Source: Brassica napus
Lineage: Eukaryota > Streptophyta > Magnoliopsida > Brassicales > Brassicaceae
Length of the DNA stretch: 64,000 bases
Direction of reading: 5' to 3'
NCBI RefSeq assembly: GCF_020379485.1
Contig: NC_063452.1
Coordinates: forward strand, 34,433,608-34,497,607
In this document: in pieces, positions 1 through 14,313 of the stretch
How positions within the stretch are numbered: position 1 is the first letter of the stretch
Layout: each line of letters starts with the position of its first letter
Position numbers and translations under genes: made by a program
Notes under the pieces: generated by a model
Told to the model about the DNA's origin: nothing
Database searches by the model: none
The model's input: the letters and a program-made list of their open reading frames with translations, nothing else

Positions 1-3000
1 TTTTCCTGTTTGGGAAAATTACAACTTGTTCGTCATTCTAATCAAACCAGGATGAATCGCGATGTAAGAAGCTTGATTTGGATACATAAAGTAGTGGAGA
101 CTCCCCAGGAAGTTGAATAAATCTCATACGAGTTAGGATGAAGAAGCTATCCGACTGTCAAATCAAATGATCCCAGTTTTCCTGTTTGGGAATATGACAA
201 CTTCTTCGTCATTCTAATCAAACCAGGATGAATCACTGTGTAAGAAGCTTGATTTGGATACATAATGTAGTGGAGAATCACCAGGAAGTTGAATAAATCT
301 CATAGGCGTTAGGATGATGAAGCTATCCCACTATCAAATCAGGTTATCCCAGTTTTTCTTTTTGGGAATATAACAACTTCTTCGTCATTCTAATCAAACC
401 AGGATGAAACATGGTGTAAGAAGCTTGATTTGGATACATAAAGTAGTGGAAACTCACCAGGAAGTTGAATAAATCTCATAGGAGTTAGGATGAAGAAGCT
501 ATCCCACTTTCAAAGCAAGGGATCCCAATTTTCCTGTTTGGGAATATTACAACTTCTTCGTCATTCTAATCAAACCAGGATGAGTTGGGATGTAGAAGCT
601 TGATTTGTATACATAAAGTATTGGACAATCACCAGGAAGTTGAATAAATTTCATAGGAGTTAGGATGAAGAGGCTATCCCACTGTTAAATCAGGTGATCC
701 CAGTTTTCCTGTTTGGGAATATGACAACTTCTTCGTCATTCTAATCAAACCAGGATGAGTCGGGATGTAAGAAGCTTGATTTGGATACATAAAGTAGGGG
801 ACAATCACCAGGAAGTTGAATAAATTTCATAGGAGTTAGGATGAAGAAGCTATCCCACTTTCAAAGCAAGGGATCCCAGTTTTCCTATTTGGGAAAATGA
901 CAATTTTTTCGTCATTCTAATCAAACCAGGATGAATCACGATGTAAGAAGCTTGATTTGGATACATAAAGTAGTGGACAATCACCAGGAAGTTGAATAAA
1001 TTTCATAGGAGTTAGGATGAAGAAGATATCCCACTTTCAAAGCAAGGGATCGCAATTTTCTTGTTTGGGAATATAACAACTTGTTCGTTATTCTAATCAA
1101 ACCAGGATGAATCGAGATCTAAGAAGCTTGATTTGGATACATAAAGTAGTTGAGACTCCCCAGGAAGTTGAATAAATCTCATACGAGTTAGGATAAAGAA
1201 GCTATCCGATTGTCAAATCAAATGATCCCAGTTTTCCTGTTTGGGAATATGACAACTTCTTCGTCATTCTAATCAAACCAGGATGAATCACGGTGTAAGA
1301 AGCTTGATTTGGATACATAATGTAGTGGAGAATCACCAGGAAGTTGAATAAATCTCATAGGAGTTAGGATGAAGAAGCTATCCCACTTTCAAACAAAGGG
1401 ATCCCAATTTTCCTGTTTGGGAATATGACAACTTCTTCGTCATTCTATTCAAACTAGGATGATTTGGGATGTAAGAAGCTTGATTTGGATACATAAAGAA
1501 GTGGACAATCACCAGGAAGTTTAATAAATGTCATAGCAGTTAGGATGAAGAAGTTATCCCACTTTCAAAGCAAGGGATCCCAATTTTCCTGTTTGGGAAT
1601 AGGACAACTTCTTCGTCATTCTAATCAAACCAGGATGAGTCGGGATGTAAGAAGCTTGATTTGGATACATAAAGTAGTGGACAATCACCAGGAAGTTGAA
1701 TAAATGTCATAGGAGTTAGGATGAAGAAGCTATCCCACTTTCAAAGCAAGGGATCCCAGTTTTCTTGTTTGGGAATATGACAACTTCTTCGTCATTCTAA
1801 TCAAGCAAAGATGAGTCGCGATGTAAGAATCTTGATTTGGATACATAAAGTAGGGGAAAATCACCAGGAAGTTGAATAAATGTCATAGGAGTTAGGATGA
1901 AGAAGATATCCCACTTTCAAAGCAAGGGATCCAGTTTTCCTGTTTGGGAATATGACAACTTCTTCGTCATTCTAATCAAACCAGGATGAGTCGCGATGTA
2001 AGAATCTTGATTTGGATACATAAAGTAGTGGAGAATCACCAGGAAGTTGAATAAATCTCATAGGAGTTAGGATGAAGAAGCTATCCCACTGTCAAATCAA
2101 GGGATCCCAATTTTCTTGTTTGGGAATATGATAACTTCTTCGTCATTCTAATCAAACCAGGATGAATCAAGGTGTATGAAGGTTGATTTGGATACATAAA
2201 ATAGTAGAAACTCACCAGGAAGTTAAATAAATCTCATAGGAGTTAGGATGATGAAGCTGTCCCACTGTCAAATCAGGTGATCCCAGTTTTCCTGTTTGGG
2301 AATATAACAAATTCTTCGTCATTCTAATCAAACCAGGATTAATCACGGTATAAGAAACTTGATTTGGATATATAAAGTAGTGGACAATCACCAGGAAGTT
2401 GAATAAATGTCATAGGAGTTTGGATGAAGAAGCTATCCCACTTTCAAAGCAAGGGATCCCAGTTTTCCTGTTTGGGAATATGACAACTTTTCGTCATTCT
2501 AATCAAACCAGGATGAATCACGGTGTAAGAAGCATGAATTGGATAGATAAAGTAGTGGACAATCACAAGGAAGTTGAATAAATGTCATACGAGTTAGGAT
2601 GAAGAAGCTATCCCACTTTCAAAGCAAGGGATCCCAGTTTTTTTTTTGGGAATATGACAACTTCTTCGTCATTCTAATCAAACCAAGATGAGTCGCGATG
2701 TAAGAAGCTTGATTTGGATACATAAAGTAGTGGACAATCACCAGAAGTTCAATAAATTTCATAGGAGTTAGGATGAAGAAGCTATCCCACTTTCAAGCAG
2801 GGATCCAGTTTTCCTGTTTGGGAATATGACAACTTCTTCGTCATTCTAATCAAACCAGGATGAATCGCGATGTAAAAGCTCTTGATTTGGATACATAAAA
2901 ATAGTGGAGACTCAATAGGAAGTCTAATCATTCCAGTTTTCCTGTTTGGGAAATGACAACTTCTTCGTCATTCTAATCAAACCAGGATGAATCGCGATGT

Positions 3001-3109
3001 AAGAAGCTTGATTTGGATACATAAAGTAGTGGACAATCACCAAGAAGTTGAATAAATTTCATAGGAGTTAGGATGAAGAAGCTATCCCACTTTCAAAGCA
3101 AGGGATCCC
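1..3109 (+). repeat. 18-monomer higher-order repeat, copy 1 (approximate ends)
   Basis: Eighteen monomers, one truncated, whose rare variants reappear in the same order about 3109 bp downstream. Examples are AATCACTGTG (near 230 and 3340), AAATCAAATGATCC (near 164 and 3270), GAGTTGGGATGTAGAAGC (582 and 3691), GTAGGGGACAATC (near 793 and 3903) and a 127-128-bp truncated monomer (2876 and 5986). This copy has more private substitutions than the next one, for example CACGGTATAAGAAACTTG near 2345, so it looks older or less recently homogenised. The outer edge is unknown because the window starts here. The repeat structure is seen directly; the age ranking is inference. Confidence 0.8.
2876..3003 (+). 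repeat. Truncated satellite monomer (~128 bp), copy 1
   Basis: The HindIII-to-HindIII distance is 128 bp instead of 176. After CAATAGGAAG the unit jumps to TCTAATCATTCCAGTTTTCC, losing about 50 bp that normally covers TTGAATAAATC through the GGATCC region. ATAAAAATAG also carries extra A residues. The same junction recurs at 5986-6112 and 10152-10278, so one event was spread by copying. Confidence 0.88.
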
Positions 3110-6100
3110 TGTTTTCCTGTTTGGGAAATGACAACTTCTTCGTCATTCTAATCAAACCAGGATGAATCGCGATGTAAGAAGCTTGATTTGGATACATAAA
3201 GTAGTGGAGACTCACCAGGAAGTTGAATAAATCTCATAGGAGTTAGGATGAAGAAGCTATCCCACTTTCAAATCAAATGATCCCAGTTTTCCTGTTTGGG
3301 AATATGACAACTTCTTCGTCATTCTAATCAAACCAGGATGAATCACTGTGTAAGAAGCTTGATTTGGATACATAATGTAGTGGAGAATCACCAGGAAGTT
3401 GAATAAATCTCATAGGAGTTAGGATGATGAAGCTATCCCACTTTCAAATCAGGGATCCCAGTTTTTCTCTTTGGGAAAAAGACAACTTCTTCGTCATTCT
3501 AATCAAACCAGGATGAATCATGGTGTAAGAAGCTTGATTTGGATACATAAAGTAGTGGACAATCACCAGGAAGTTGAATAAATCTCATAGGAGTTAGGAT
3601 GAAGAAGCTATCCCACTTTCAAAGCAAGGGATCCCAATTTTCCTGTTTGGGAATATGACAACTTCTTCGTCATTCTAATCAAACCAGGATGAGTTGGGAT
3701 GTAGAAGCTTGATTTGGATACATAAAGTAGTGGACAATCACCAGGAAGTTGAATAAATTTCATAGGAGTTAGGATGAAGAAGCTATCCCACTTTAAAGCA
3801 GGGATCCCAGTTTTCCTGTTTGGGAATATGACAACTTCTTCGTCATTCTAATCAAACCAGGATGAGTCGGGATGTAAGAAGCTTGATTTGGATACATAAA
3901 GTAGGGGACAATCACCAGGAAGTTGAATAAATTTCATAGGAGTTAGGATGAAGAAGCTATCCCACTTTCAAAGCAAGGGATCCCAGTTTTCCTGTTTGGG
4001 AAAATGACAACTTTTTCTTCATCATCTAATCAAACCAGGATGAATCACGATGTAAGAAGCTTGATTTGGATACATAAAGTAGTGGACAATCACCAGGAAG
4101 TTGAATAAATTCATAGGAGTTAGGATGAAGAAGCTATCCCACTTTCAAAGCAAGGGATCCCAATTTTCCTGTTTGGGAATATGACAACTTCTTCGTCATT
4201 CTAATCAAACCAGGATGAATCGCGATGTAAGAAGCTTGATTTGGATACATAAAGTAGTGGAGACTCACCAGGAAGTTGAATAAATCTCATAGGAGTTAGG
4301 ATGAAGAAGCTATCCCACTTTCAAAGCAAGGGATCCCAGTTTTCCTGTTTGGGAATATGACAACTTCTTCGTCATTCTAATCAAACCAGGATGAATCACG
4401 GTGTAAGAAGCTTGATTTGGATACATAAAGTAGTGGAGAATCACCAGGAAGTTGAATAAATCTCATAGGAGTTAGGATGAAGAAGCTATCCCACTTTCAA
4501 AGCAAGGGATCCCAATTTTCCTGTTTGGGAATATGACAACTTCTTCGTCATTCTAATCAAACCAGGATGAGTCAGGATGTAAGAAGCTTGATTTGGATAC
4601 ATAAAGTAGTGGACAATCACCAGGAAGTTGAATAAATGTCATAGGAGTTAGGATGAAGAAGCTATCCCACTTTCAAAGCAAGGGATCCCAGTTTTCCTGT
4701 TTGGGAATATGACAACTTCTTCGTCATTCTAATCAAACCAGGATGAGTCGGGATGTAAGAAGCTTGATTTGGATACATAAAGTAGTGGACAATCACCAGG
4801 AAGTTGAATAAATGTCATAGGAGTTAGGATGAAGAAGCTATCCCACTTTCAAAGCAAGGGATCCCAGTTTTCCTGTTTGGGAATATGACAACTTCTTCGT
4901 CATTCTAATCAAACCAGGATGAGTCGCGATGTAAGAAGCTTGATTTGGATACATAAAGTAGTGGACAATCACCAGGAAGTTGAATAAATGTCATAGGAGT
5001 TAGGATGAAGAAGCTATCCCACTTTCAAAGCAAGGGATCCAGTTTTCCTGTTTGGGAATATGACAACTTCTTCGTCATTCTAATCAAACCAGGATGAATC
5101 GCGATGTAAGAAGCTTGATTTGGATACATAAAGTAGTGGAGAATCACCAGGAAGTTGAATAAATCTCATAGGAGTTAGGATGAAGAAGCTATCCCACTTT
5201 CAAAGCAAGGGATCCCAATTTTCCTGTTTGGGAATATGACAACTTCTTCGTCATTCTAATCAAACCAGGATGAATCAGGTGTAAGAAGCTTGATTTGGAT
5301 ACATAAAGTAGTGGAAATCACCAGGAAGTTGAATAAATCTCATAGGAGTTAGGATGAAGAAGCTATCCCACTTTCAAAGCAGGGATCCCAGTTTTCCTGT
5401 TTGGGAATATGACAACTTCTTCGTCATTCTAATCAAACCAGGGTGAATCACGGTGTAAGAAGCTTGATTTGGATACATAAAGTAGTGGACAATCACCAGG
5501 AAGTTGAATAAATGTCATAGGAGTTAGGATGAAGAAGCTATCCCACTTTCAAAGCAAGGGATCCCAGTTTTCCTGTTTGGGAATATGACAACTTTTCGTC
5601 ATTCTAATCAAACCAGGATGAATCACGTGTAAGAAGCTTGATTTGGATACATAAAGTAGTGGACAATCACCAGGAAGTTGAATAAATCTCATAGGAGTTA
5701 GGATGAAGAAGCTATCCCATTTTCAAAGCAAGGGATCCCAGTTTTTTTTGTTTGGGAATATGACAACTTCTTCGTCATTCTAATCAAACCAGGATGAGTC
5801 ACGATGTAAGAAGCTTGATTTGGATACATAAAGTAGTGGACAATCACCAGAAAGTTGAATAAATTTCATAGGAGTTAGGATGAAGAAGCTATCCCACTTT
5901 CAAAGCAAGGGATCCCAGTTTTCCTGTTTGGGAATATGACAACTTCTTCGTCATTCTAATCAAACCAGGATGAATCGCGATGTAAAAGCTTGATTTGGAT
6001 ACATAAAAATAATGGAGACTCAATAGGAAGTCTAATCATTCCAGTTTTCCTGTTTGGGAAAATGACAACTTCTTCGTCATTCTAATCAAACCAGGATGAA

Positions 6101-6218
6101 TCGCGATGTAAGAAGCTTGATTTGGATACATAAAGTAGTGGACAATCACCAGGAAGTTGAATAAATTTCATAGGAGTTAGGATGAAGAAGCTATCCCACT
6201 TTCAAAGCAAGGGATCCC
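3110..6218 (+). repeat. 18-monomer higher-order repeat, copy 2 (approximate ends)
   Basis: Second copy of the preceding block, with the same 18 monomer types in the same order including the truncated monomer at 5986-6112. It is closer to the array consensus than copy 1. After about 6.22 kb the order breaks: the following monomers are mainly the GAATCGCG/GGACAATC type, and a third full copy does not follow directly. Another truncated monomer of the same kind at 10152 shows that part of this block was also copied further downstream. Confidence 0.8.
5986..6112 (+). repeat. Truncated satellite monomer (127 bp), copy 2
   Basis: Same internal deletion and same extra-A tract as the truncated unit at 2876. 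The shared junctions lie 3108 bp apart, which sets the period of the flanking 18-mer block. Confidence 0.9.
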
Positions 6219-9200
6219 AGTTTTCCTATTTGGGAAAATGACAATTTTTTCGTCATTCTAATCAAACCAGGATGAATCACGATGTAAGAAGCTTGATTTG
6301 GATACATAAAGTAGTGGACAATCACCAGGAAGTTGAATAAATTTCATAGGAGTTAGGATGAAGAAGCTATCCCACTTTCAAAGCAGGGATCCCAGTTTTC
6401 CTGTTTGGGAATATGACAACTTCTTCGTCATTCTAATCAAACCAGGATGAGTCGGGATGTAAGAAGCTTGATTTGGATACATAAAGTAGTGGACAATCAC
6501 CAGGAAGTTGAATAAATTTCATAGGAGTTAGGATGAAGAAGCTATCCCACTTTCAAAGCAAGGGATCCCAGTTTTCCTGTTTGGGAAAATGACAACTTTT
6601 TCGTCATTCTAATCAAACCAGGATGAATCACGATGTAAGAAGCTTGATTTGGATACATAAAGTAGTGGACAATCACCAGGAAGTTGAATAAATTTCATAG
6701 GAGTTAGGATGAAGAAGCTATCCCACTTTCAAAGCAAGGGATCCCAGTTTTCCTGTTTGGGAAATGACAACTTCTTCGTCATTCTAATCAAACCAGGATG
6801 AATCGCGATGTAAGAAGCTTGATTTGGATACATAAAGTAGTGGACAATCACCAGGAAGTTGAATAAATTTCATAGGAGTTAGGATGAAGAAGCTATCCCA
6901 CTTTCAAAGCAAGGGATCCCAGTTTTCCTGTTTGGGAATATGACAACTTCTTCGTCATTCTAATCAAACCAGGATGATTCGGGATGTAAGAAGCTTGATT
7001 TGGATACATAAAGTAGTGGACAATCACCAGGAAGTTGAATAAATTTCATAGGAGTTAGGATGAAGAAGCTATCCCACTTTCAAAGCAAGGGATCCCAGTT
7101 TTCCTGTTTGGGAAAATGACAACTTCTTCGTCATTCTAATCAAACCAGGATGAATCGCGATGTAAGAAGCTTGATTTGGATACATAAAGTAGTGGACAAT
7201 CACCAGGAAGTTGAATAAATTTCATAGGAGTTAGGATGAAGAAGCTATCCCACTTTCAAAGCAAGGGATCCCAGTTTTCCTGTTTGGGAATATGACAACT
7301 TCTTCGTCATTCTAATCAAACCAGGATGAATCACGATGTAAGTAGCTTGATTTGGATACATAATGTAGTGGAGAATCACCAGGAAGTTGAATAAATCTCA
7401 TAGGAGTTAGGATGAAGAAGCTATCCCACTTTCAAAGCAAGGGATCCCAGTTTTCCTGTTTGGGAATATGACAACTTCTTCGTCATTCTAATCAAACCAG
7501 GATGAATCGCGATGTAAGAAGCTTGATTTGGATACATAAAGTAGTGGAGAATCACCAGGAAGTTGAATAAATTTCATAGGAGTTAGGATGAAGAAGCTAT
7601 CCCACTTTCAAAGCAAGGATCCCAGTTTTCCTGTTTGGGAAAATGACAACTTCTTCGTCATTCTAATCAAACCAGGATGAATCACGATGTAAGAAGCTTG
7701 ATTTGGATACATAAAGTAGTGGACAATCACCAGGAAGTTGAATAAATCTCATAGGAGTTAGGATGAAGAAGCTATCCCACTTTCAAAGCAAGGGATCCCA
7801 GTTTTCCTGTTTGGGAAAATGACAACTTCTTCGTCATTCTAATCAAACCAGGATGAATCGCGATGTAAGAAGCTTGATTTGGATACATAAAGTAGTGGAG
7901 ACTCACCAGGAAGTTGAATAAATCTCATAGGAGTTAGGATGAAGAAGCTATCCCACTTTCAAAGCAAGGGATCCCAGTTTTCCTGTTTGGGAATATGACA
8001 ACTTCTTCGTCATTCTAATCAAACCAGGATGAATCACGGTGTAAGAAGCTTGATTTGGATACATAAAGTAGTGGAGAATCACCAGGAAGTTGAATAAATC
8101 TCATAGGAGTTAGGATGAAGAAGCTATCCCACTTTCAAAGCAGGGATCCCAGTTTTCCTGTTTGGGAATATGACAACTTCTTCGTCATTCTAATCAAACC
8201 AGGATGAATCACGGTGTAAGAAGCTTGATTTGGATACATAAAGTAGTGGAAATCACCAGGAAGTTGAATAAATCTCATAGGAGTTAGGATGAAGAAGCTA
8301 TCCCACTTTCAAAGCAAGGGATCCCAATTTTCCTGTTTGGGAATATGACACCTTCTTCGTCATTCTAATCAAACCAGGATGGGTCGCGATGTAAGAAGCT
8401 TGATTTGGATACATAAGGTAGTGGACAATCACCAGGAAGTTGAATAAATTTCATAGGAGTTAGGATGAAGAAGCTATCCCACTTTCAAAGCAGGGATCCC
8501 AGTTTTCCTGTTTGGGAATATGACAACTTCTTCGTCATTCTAATCAAACCAGGATGAGTCGGGATGTAAGAAGCTTGATTTGGATACATAAAGTAGTGGA
8601 CAATCACCAGGAAGTTGAATAAATTTCATAGGAGTTAGGATGAAGAAGCTATCCCACTTTCAAAGCAAGGGATCCCAGTTTTCCTGTTTGGGAAAATGAC
8701 AACTTCTTCGTCATTCTAATCAAACCAGGATGAATCGCGATGTAAGAAGCTTGATTTGGATACATAAAGTAGTGGACAATCACCAGGAAGTTGAATAAAT
8801 TTCATAGGAGTTAGGATGAAGAAGCTATCCCACTTTCAAAGCAAGGGATCCCAGTTTTCCTGTTTGGGAATATGACAACTTCTTCGTCATTCTAATCAAA
8901 CCAGGATGAATCACGGTGTAAGAAGCTTGATTTGGATACATAAAGTAGTGGACAATCACCAGGAAGTTGAATAAATGTCATAGGAGTTAGGATGAAGAAG
9001 CTATCCCACTTTCAAAGCAAGGGATCCCAGTTTTCCTGTTTGGGAATATGACAACTTCTTCGTCATTCTAATCAAACCAGGATGAGTCGCGATGTAAGAA
9101 GCTTGATTTGGATACATAAAGTAGTGGACAATCACCAGGAAGTTGAATAAATTTCATAGGAGTTAGGATGAAGAAGCTATCCCACTTTCAAAGCAAGGGA

Positions 9201-10151
9201 TCCAGTTTTCCTGTTTGGGAATATGACAACTTCTTCGTCATTCTAATCAAACCAGGATGAATCGCGATGTAAGAAACTTGATTTGGATACATAAAGTAGT
9301 GGAGAATCACCAGGAAGTTGAATAAATCTCATAGGAGTTAGGATGAAGAAGCTATCCCACTTTCAAAGCAAGGGATCCCAGTTTTCCTGTTTGGGAATAT
9401 GACAACTTCTTCGTCATTCTAATCAAACCAGGATGAATCACGGTGTAAGAAGCTTGATTTGGATACATAAAGTAGTGGAAATCACCAGGAAGTTGAATAA
9501 ATCTCATAGGAGTTAGGATGAAGAAGCTATCCCACTTTCAAAGCAGGGATCCCAGTTTTCCTGTTTGGGAATATGACAACTTCTTCGTCATTCTAATCAA
9601 ACCAGGATGAATCACGGTGTAAGAAGCTTGATTTGGATACATAAAGTAGTGGACAATCACCAGGAAGTTGAATAAATGTCATAGGAGTTAGGATGAAGAA
9701 GCTATCCCACTTTCAAAGCAAGGGATCCCAGTTTTCCTGTTTGGGAATATGACAACTTCTTCGTCATTCTAATCAAACCAGGATGAATCACGGTGTAAGA
9801 AGCTTGATTTGGATACATAAAGTAGTGGACAATCACCAGGAAGTTGAATAAATGTCATAGGAGTTAGGATGAAGAAGCTATCCCACTTTCAAAGCAAGGG
9901 ATCCCAGTTTTCCTGTTTGGGAATATGACAACTTCTTCGTCATTCTAATCAAACCAGGATGAGTCGCGATGTAAGAAGCTTGATTTGGATACATAAAGTA
10001 GTGGACAATCACCAGGAAGTTGAATAAATTTCATAGGAGTTAGGATGAAGAAGCTATCCCACTTTCAAAGCAAGGGATCCCAGTTTTCCTGTTTGGGAAT
10101 ATGACAACTTCTTCGTCATTCTAATCAAACCAGGATGAATCGCGATGTAAA

Positions 10152-10278
10152 AAGCTTGATTTGGATACATAAAAATAGTGGAGAATCAATAGGAAGTCTA
10201 ATCATTCCAGTTTTCCTGTTTGGGAAAATGACAACTTCTTCGTCATTCTAATCAAACCAGGATGAATCGCGATGTAAG
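10152..10278 (+). repeat. Truncated satellite monomer (127 bp), copy 3
   Basis: Third copy of the same deletion allele, 4166 bp after the second. This corresponds to about 23 full monomers plus the truncated one. Here GGAGAATC replaces GGAGACTC just before the deletion. No further copies were noticed downstream. Confidence 0.88.
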
Positions 10279-13200
10279 AAGCTTGATTTGGATACATAAA
10301 GTAGTGGACAATCACCAGGAAGTTGAATAAATTTCATAGGAGTTAGGATGAAGAAGCTATCCCACTTTCAAAGCAAGGGATCCCAGTTTTCCTGTTTGGG
10401 AAAATGACAACTTCTTCGTCATTCTAATCAAACCAGGATGAATCGCGATGTAAGAAGCTTGATTTGGATACATAAAGTAGTGGAGACTCACCAGGAAGTT
10501 GAATAAATCTCATAGGAGTTAGGATGAAGAAGCTATCCCACTTTCAAAGCAAGGGATCCCAGTTTTCCTGTTTGGGAATATGACAACTTCTTCGTCATTC
10601 TAATCAAACCAGGATGAATCACGTGTAAGAAGCTTGATTTGGATACATAAAGTAGTGGAGAATCACCAGGAAGTTGAATAAATCTCATAGGAGTTAGGAT
10701 GAAGAAGCTATCCCACTTTCAAAGCAGGGATCCCAGTTTTTCTTTTGGGAATATGACAACTTCTTCGTCATTCTAATCAAACCAGGATGAATCACGGTGT
10801 AAGAAGCTTGATTTGGATACATAAAGTAGTGGAAATCACCAGAAAGTTGAATAAATCTCATAGGAGTTAGGATGAAGAAGCTATCCCACTTTCAAAGCAA
10901 GGGATCCCAATTTTCCTGTTTGGGAATATGACAACTTCTTCGTCATTCTAATCAAACCAGGATGAGTCGGGATGTAAGAAGCTTGATTTGGATACATAAA
11001 GTAGTGGACAATCACCAGGAAGTTGAATAAATTTCATAGGAGTTAGGATGAAGAAGCTATCCCACTTTCAAAGCAAGGGATCCCAGTTTTCCTGTTTGGG
11101 AAAATGACAACTTCTTCGTCATTCTAATCAAACCAGGATGAATCACGATGTAAGAAGCTTGATTTGGATACATAAAGTAGTGGACAATCACCAGGAAGTT
11201 GAATAAATTTCATAGGAGTTAGGATGAAGAAGCTATCCCACTTTCAAAGCAAAGGATCCCTTTTATCCTGTTTGGGAAAATGACAACTTCTTCGTCATTC
11301 TAATCAAACCAGGATGAATCACGATGTAAGAAGCTTGATTTGGATACATAAAGTAGTGGACAATCACCAGGAAGTTGAATAAATTTCATAGGAGTTAGGA
11401 TGAAGAAGCTATCCCACTTTCAAAGCAAGGGATCCCAGTTTTCCTGTTTGGGAAAATGACAACTTCTTCGTCATTCTAATCAAACCAGGATGAATCGCGA
11501 TGTAAGAAGCTTGATTTGGATACATAAAGTAGTGGACAATCACCAGGAAGTTGAATAAATTTCATAGGAGTTAGGATGAAGAAGCTATCCCACTTTCAAA
11601 GCAAGGGATCCCAGTTTTCCTGTTTGGGAAAATGACAACTTCTTCGTCATTCTAATCAAACCAGGATGAATCGCGATGTAAGAAGCTTGATTTGGATACA
11701 TAAAGTAGTGGACAATCACCAGGAAGTTGAATAAATTCATAGGAGTTAGGATGAAGAAGCTATCCCACTTTCAAAGCAAGGGATCCCAGTTTTCCTGTTT
11801 GGGAATATGACAACTTCTTCGTCATTCTAATCAAACCAGGATGAATCGGGATGTAAGAAGCTTGATTTGGATACATAAAGTAGTGGACAATCACCAGGAA
11901 GTTGAATAAATTTCATAGGAGTTAGGATGAAGAAGCTATCCCACTTTCAAAGCAAGGGATCCCAGTTTTCCTGTTTGGGAATATGACAACTTCTTCGTCA
12001 TTCTAATCAAACCAGGATGAGTCGGGATGTAAGAAGCTTGATTTGGATACATAAAGTAGTGGACAATCACCAGGAAGTTGAATAAATTCATAGGAGTTAG
12101 GATGAAGAAGCTATCCCACTTTCAAAGCAGGGATCCCAGTTTTCCTGTTTGGGAATATGACAACTTCTTCGTCATTCTAATCAAACCAGGATGAGTCGGG
12201 ATGTAAGAAGCTTGATTTGGATACATAAAGTAGTGGACAATCACCAGGAAGTTGAATAAATTTCATAGGAGTTAGGATGAAGAAGCTATCCCACTTTCAA
12301 AGCAAGGGATCCCAGTTTTCCTGTTTGGGAAAATGACAACTTCTTCGTCATTCTAATCAAACCAGGATGAATCGCGATGTAAGAAGCTTGATTTGGATAC
12401 ATAAAGTAGTGGACAATCACCAGGAAGTTGAATAAATTTCATAGGAGTTAGGATGAAGAAGCTATCCCACTTTCAAAGCAAGGGATCCCAGTTTTCCTGT
12501 TTGGGAAAATGACAACTTCTTCGTCATTCTAATCAAACCAGGATGAATCGCGATGTAAGAAGCTTGATTTGGATACATAAAGTAGTGGACAATCACCAGG
12601 AAGTTGAATAAATTTCATAGGAGTTAGGATGAAGAAGCTATCCCACTTTCAAAGCAAGGGATCCCAGTTTTCCTGTTTGGGAAAATGACAACTTCTTCGT
12701 CATTCTAATCAAACCAGGATGAATCGCGATGTAAGAAGCTTGATTTGGATACATAAAGTAGTGGACAATCACCAGGAAGTTGAATAAATTTCATAGGAGT
12801 TAGGATGAAGAAGCTATCCCACTTTCAAAGCAAGGGATCCCAGTTTTCCTGTTTGGGAATATGACAACTTCTTCGTCATTCTAATCAAACCAGGATGAAT
12901 CACGGTGTAAGAAGCTTGATTTGGATACATAAAGTAGTGGAGAATCACCAGGAAGTTGAATAAATTCATAGGAGTTAGGATGAAGAAGCTATCCCACTTT
13001 CAAAGCAAGGGATCCCATTTTCCTGTTTGGGAAAATGACAACTTCTTCGTCATTCTAATCAAACCAGGATGAATCGCGATGTAAGAAGCTTGATTTGGAT
13101 ACATAAAGTAGTGGAGACTCACCAGGAAGTTGAATAAATCTCATAGGAGTTAGGATGAAGAAGCTATCCCACTTTCAAAGCAAGGGATCCCAGTTTTCCT

Positions 13201-14313
13201 GTTTGGGAATATGACAACTTCTTCGTCATTCTAATCAAACCAGGATGAATCACGGTGTAAGAAGGTTGATTTGGATACATAAAGTAGTGGAGAATCACCA
13301 GGAAGTTGAATAAATCTCATAGGAGTTAGGATGAAGAAGCTATCCCACTTTCAAAGCAAGGGATCCCAGTTTCCTGTTTGGGAATATGACAACTTCTTCG
13401 TCATTCTAATCAAACCAGGATGAATCATGGTGTAAGAAGCTTGATTTGGATACATAAAGTAGTGGAAATCACCAGGAAGTTGAATAAATCTCATAGGAGT
13501 TAGGATGAAGAAGCTATCCCACTTTCAAAGCAAGGGATCCCAGTTTTCCTGTTTGGGAATATGACAACTTTTTCGTCATTCTAATCAAACCAGGATGAGT
13601 CGGGATGTAAGAAGCTTGATTTGGATACATAAAGTAGTGGACAATCACCAGGAAGTTGAATAAATTTCATAGGAGTTAGGATGAAGAAGCTATCCCACTT
13701 TCAAAGCAGGGATCCCAGTTTTCCTGTTTGGGAATATGACAACTTCTTCGTCATTCTAATCAAACCAGGATGAATCGGATGTAAGAAGCTTGATTTGGAT
13801 ACATAAAGTAGTGGACAATCACCAGGAAGTTGAATAAATTTCATAGGAGTTAGGATGAAGAAGCTATCCCACTTTCAAAGCAAGGGATCCCAGTTTTCCT
13901 GTTTGGGAAAATGACAACTTCTTCGTCATTCTAATCAAACCAGGATGAATCGCGATGTAAGAAGCTTGATTTGGATACATAAAGTAGTGGACAATCACCA
14001 GGAAGTTGAATAAATTTCATAGGAGTTAGGATGAAGAAGCTATCCCACTTTCAAAGCAAGGGATCCCAGTTTTCCTGTTTGGGAATATGACAACTTCTTC
14101 GTCATTCTAATCAAACCAGGATGAGTCGGGATGTAAGAAGCTTGATTTGGATACATAAAGTAGTGGACAATCACCAGGAAGTTGAATAAATTTCATAGGA
14201 GTTAGGATGAAGAAGCTATCCCACTTTCAAAGCAAGTGATCCCAATTTTCCTGTTAGGAAAAATGACATCTTCTTCGTCATTCTAATCAAACCAGGATGA
14301 ATCGCGATGTAAG

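Noticed and set aside
2399..2581. Plus-strand open frame of 60 codons
   Set aside because: It lies within satellite monomers and exists only because local indels and substitutions removed stops. The frame is broken in the other copies and has no domain.
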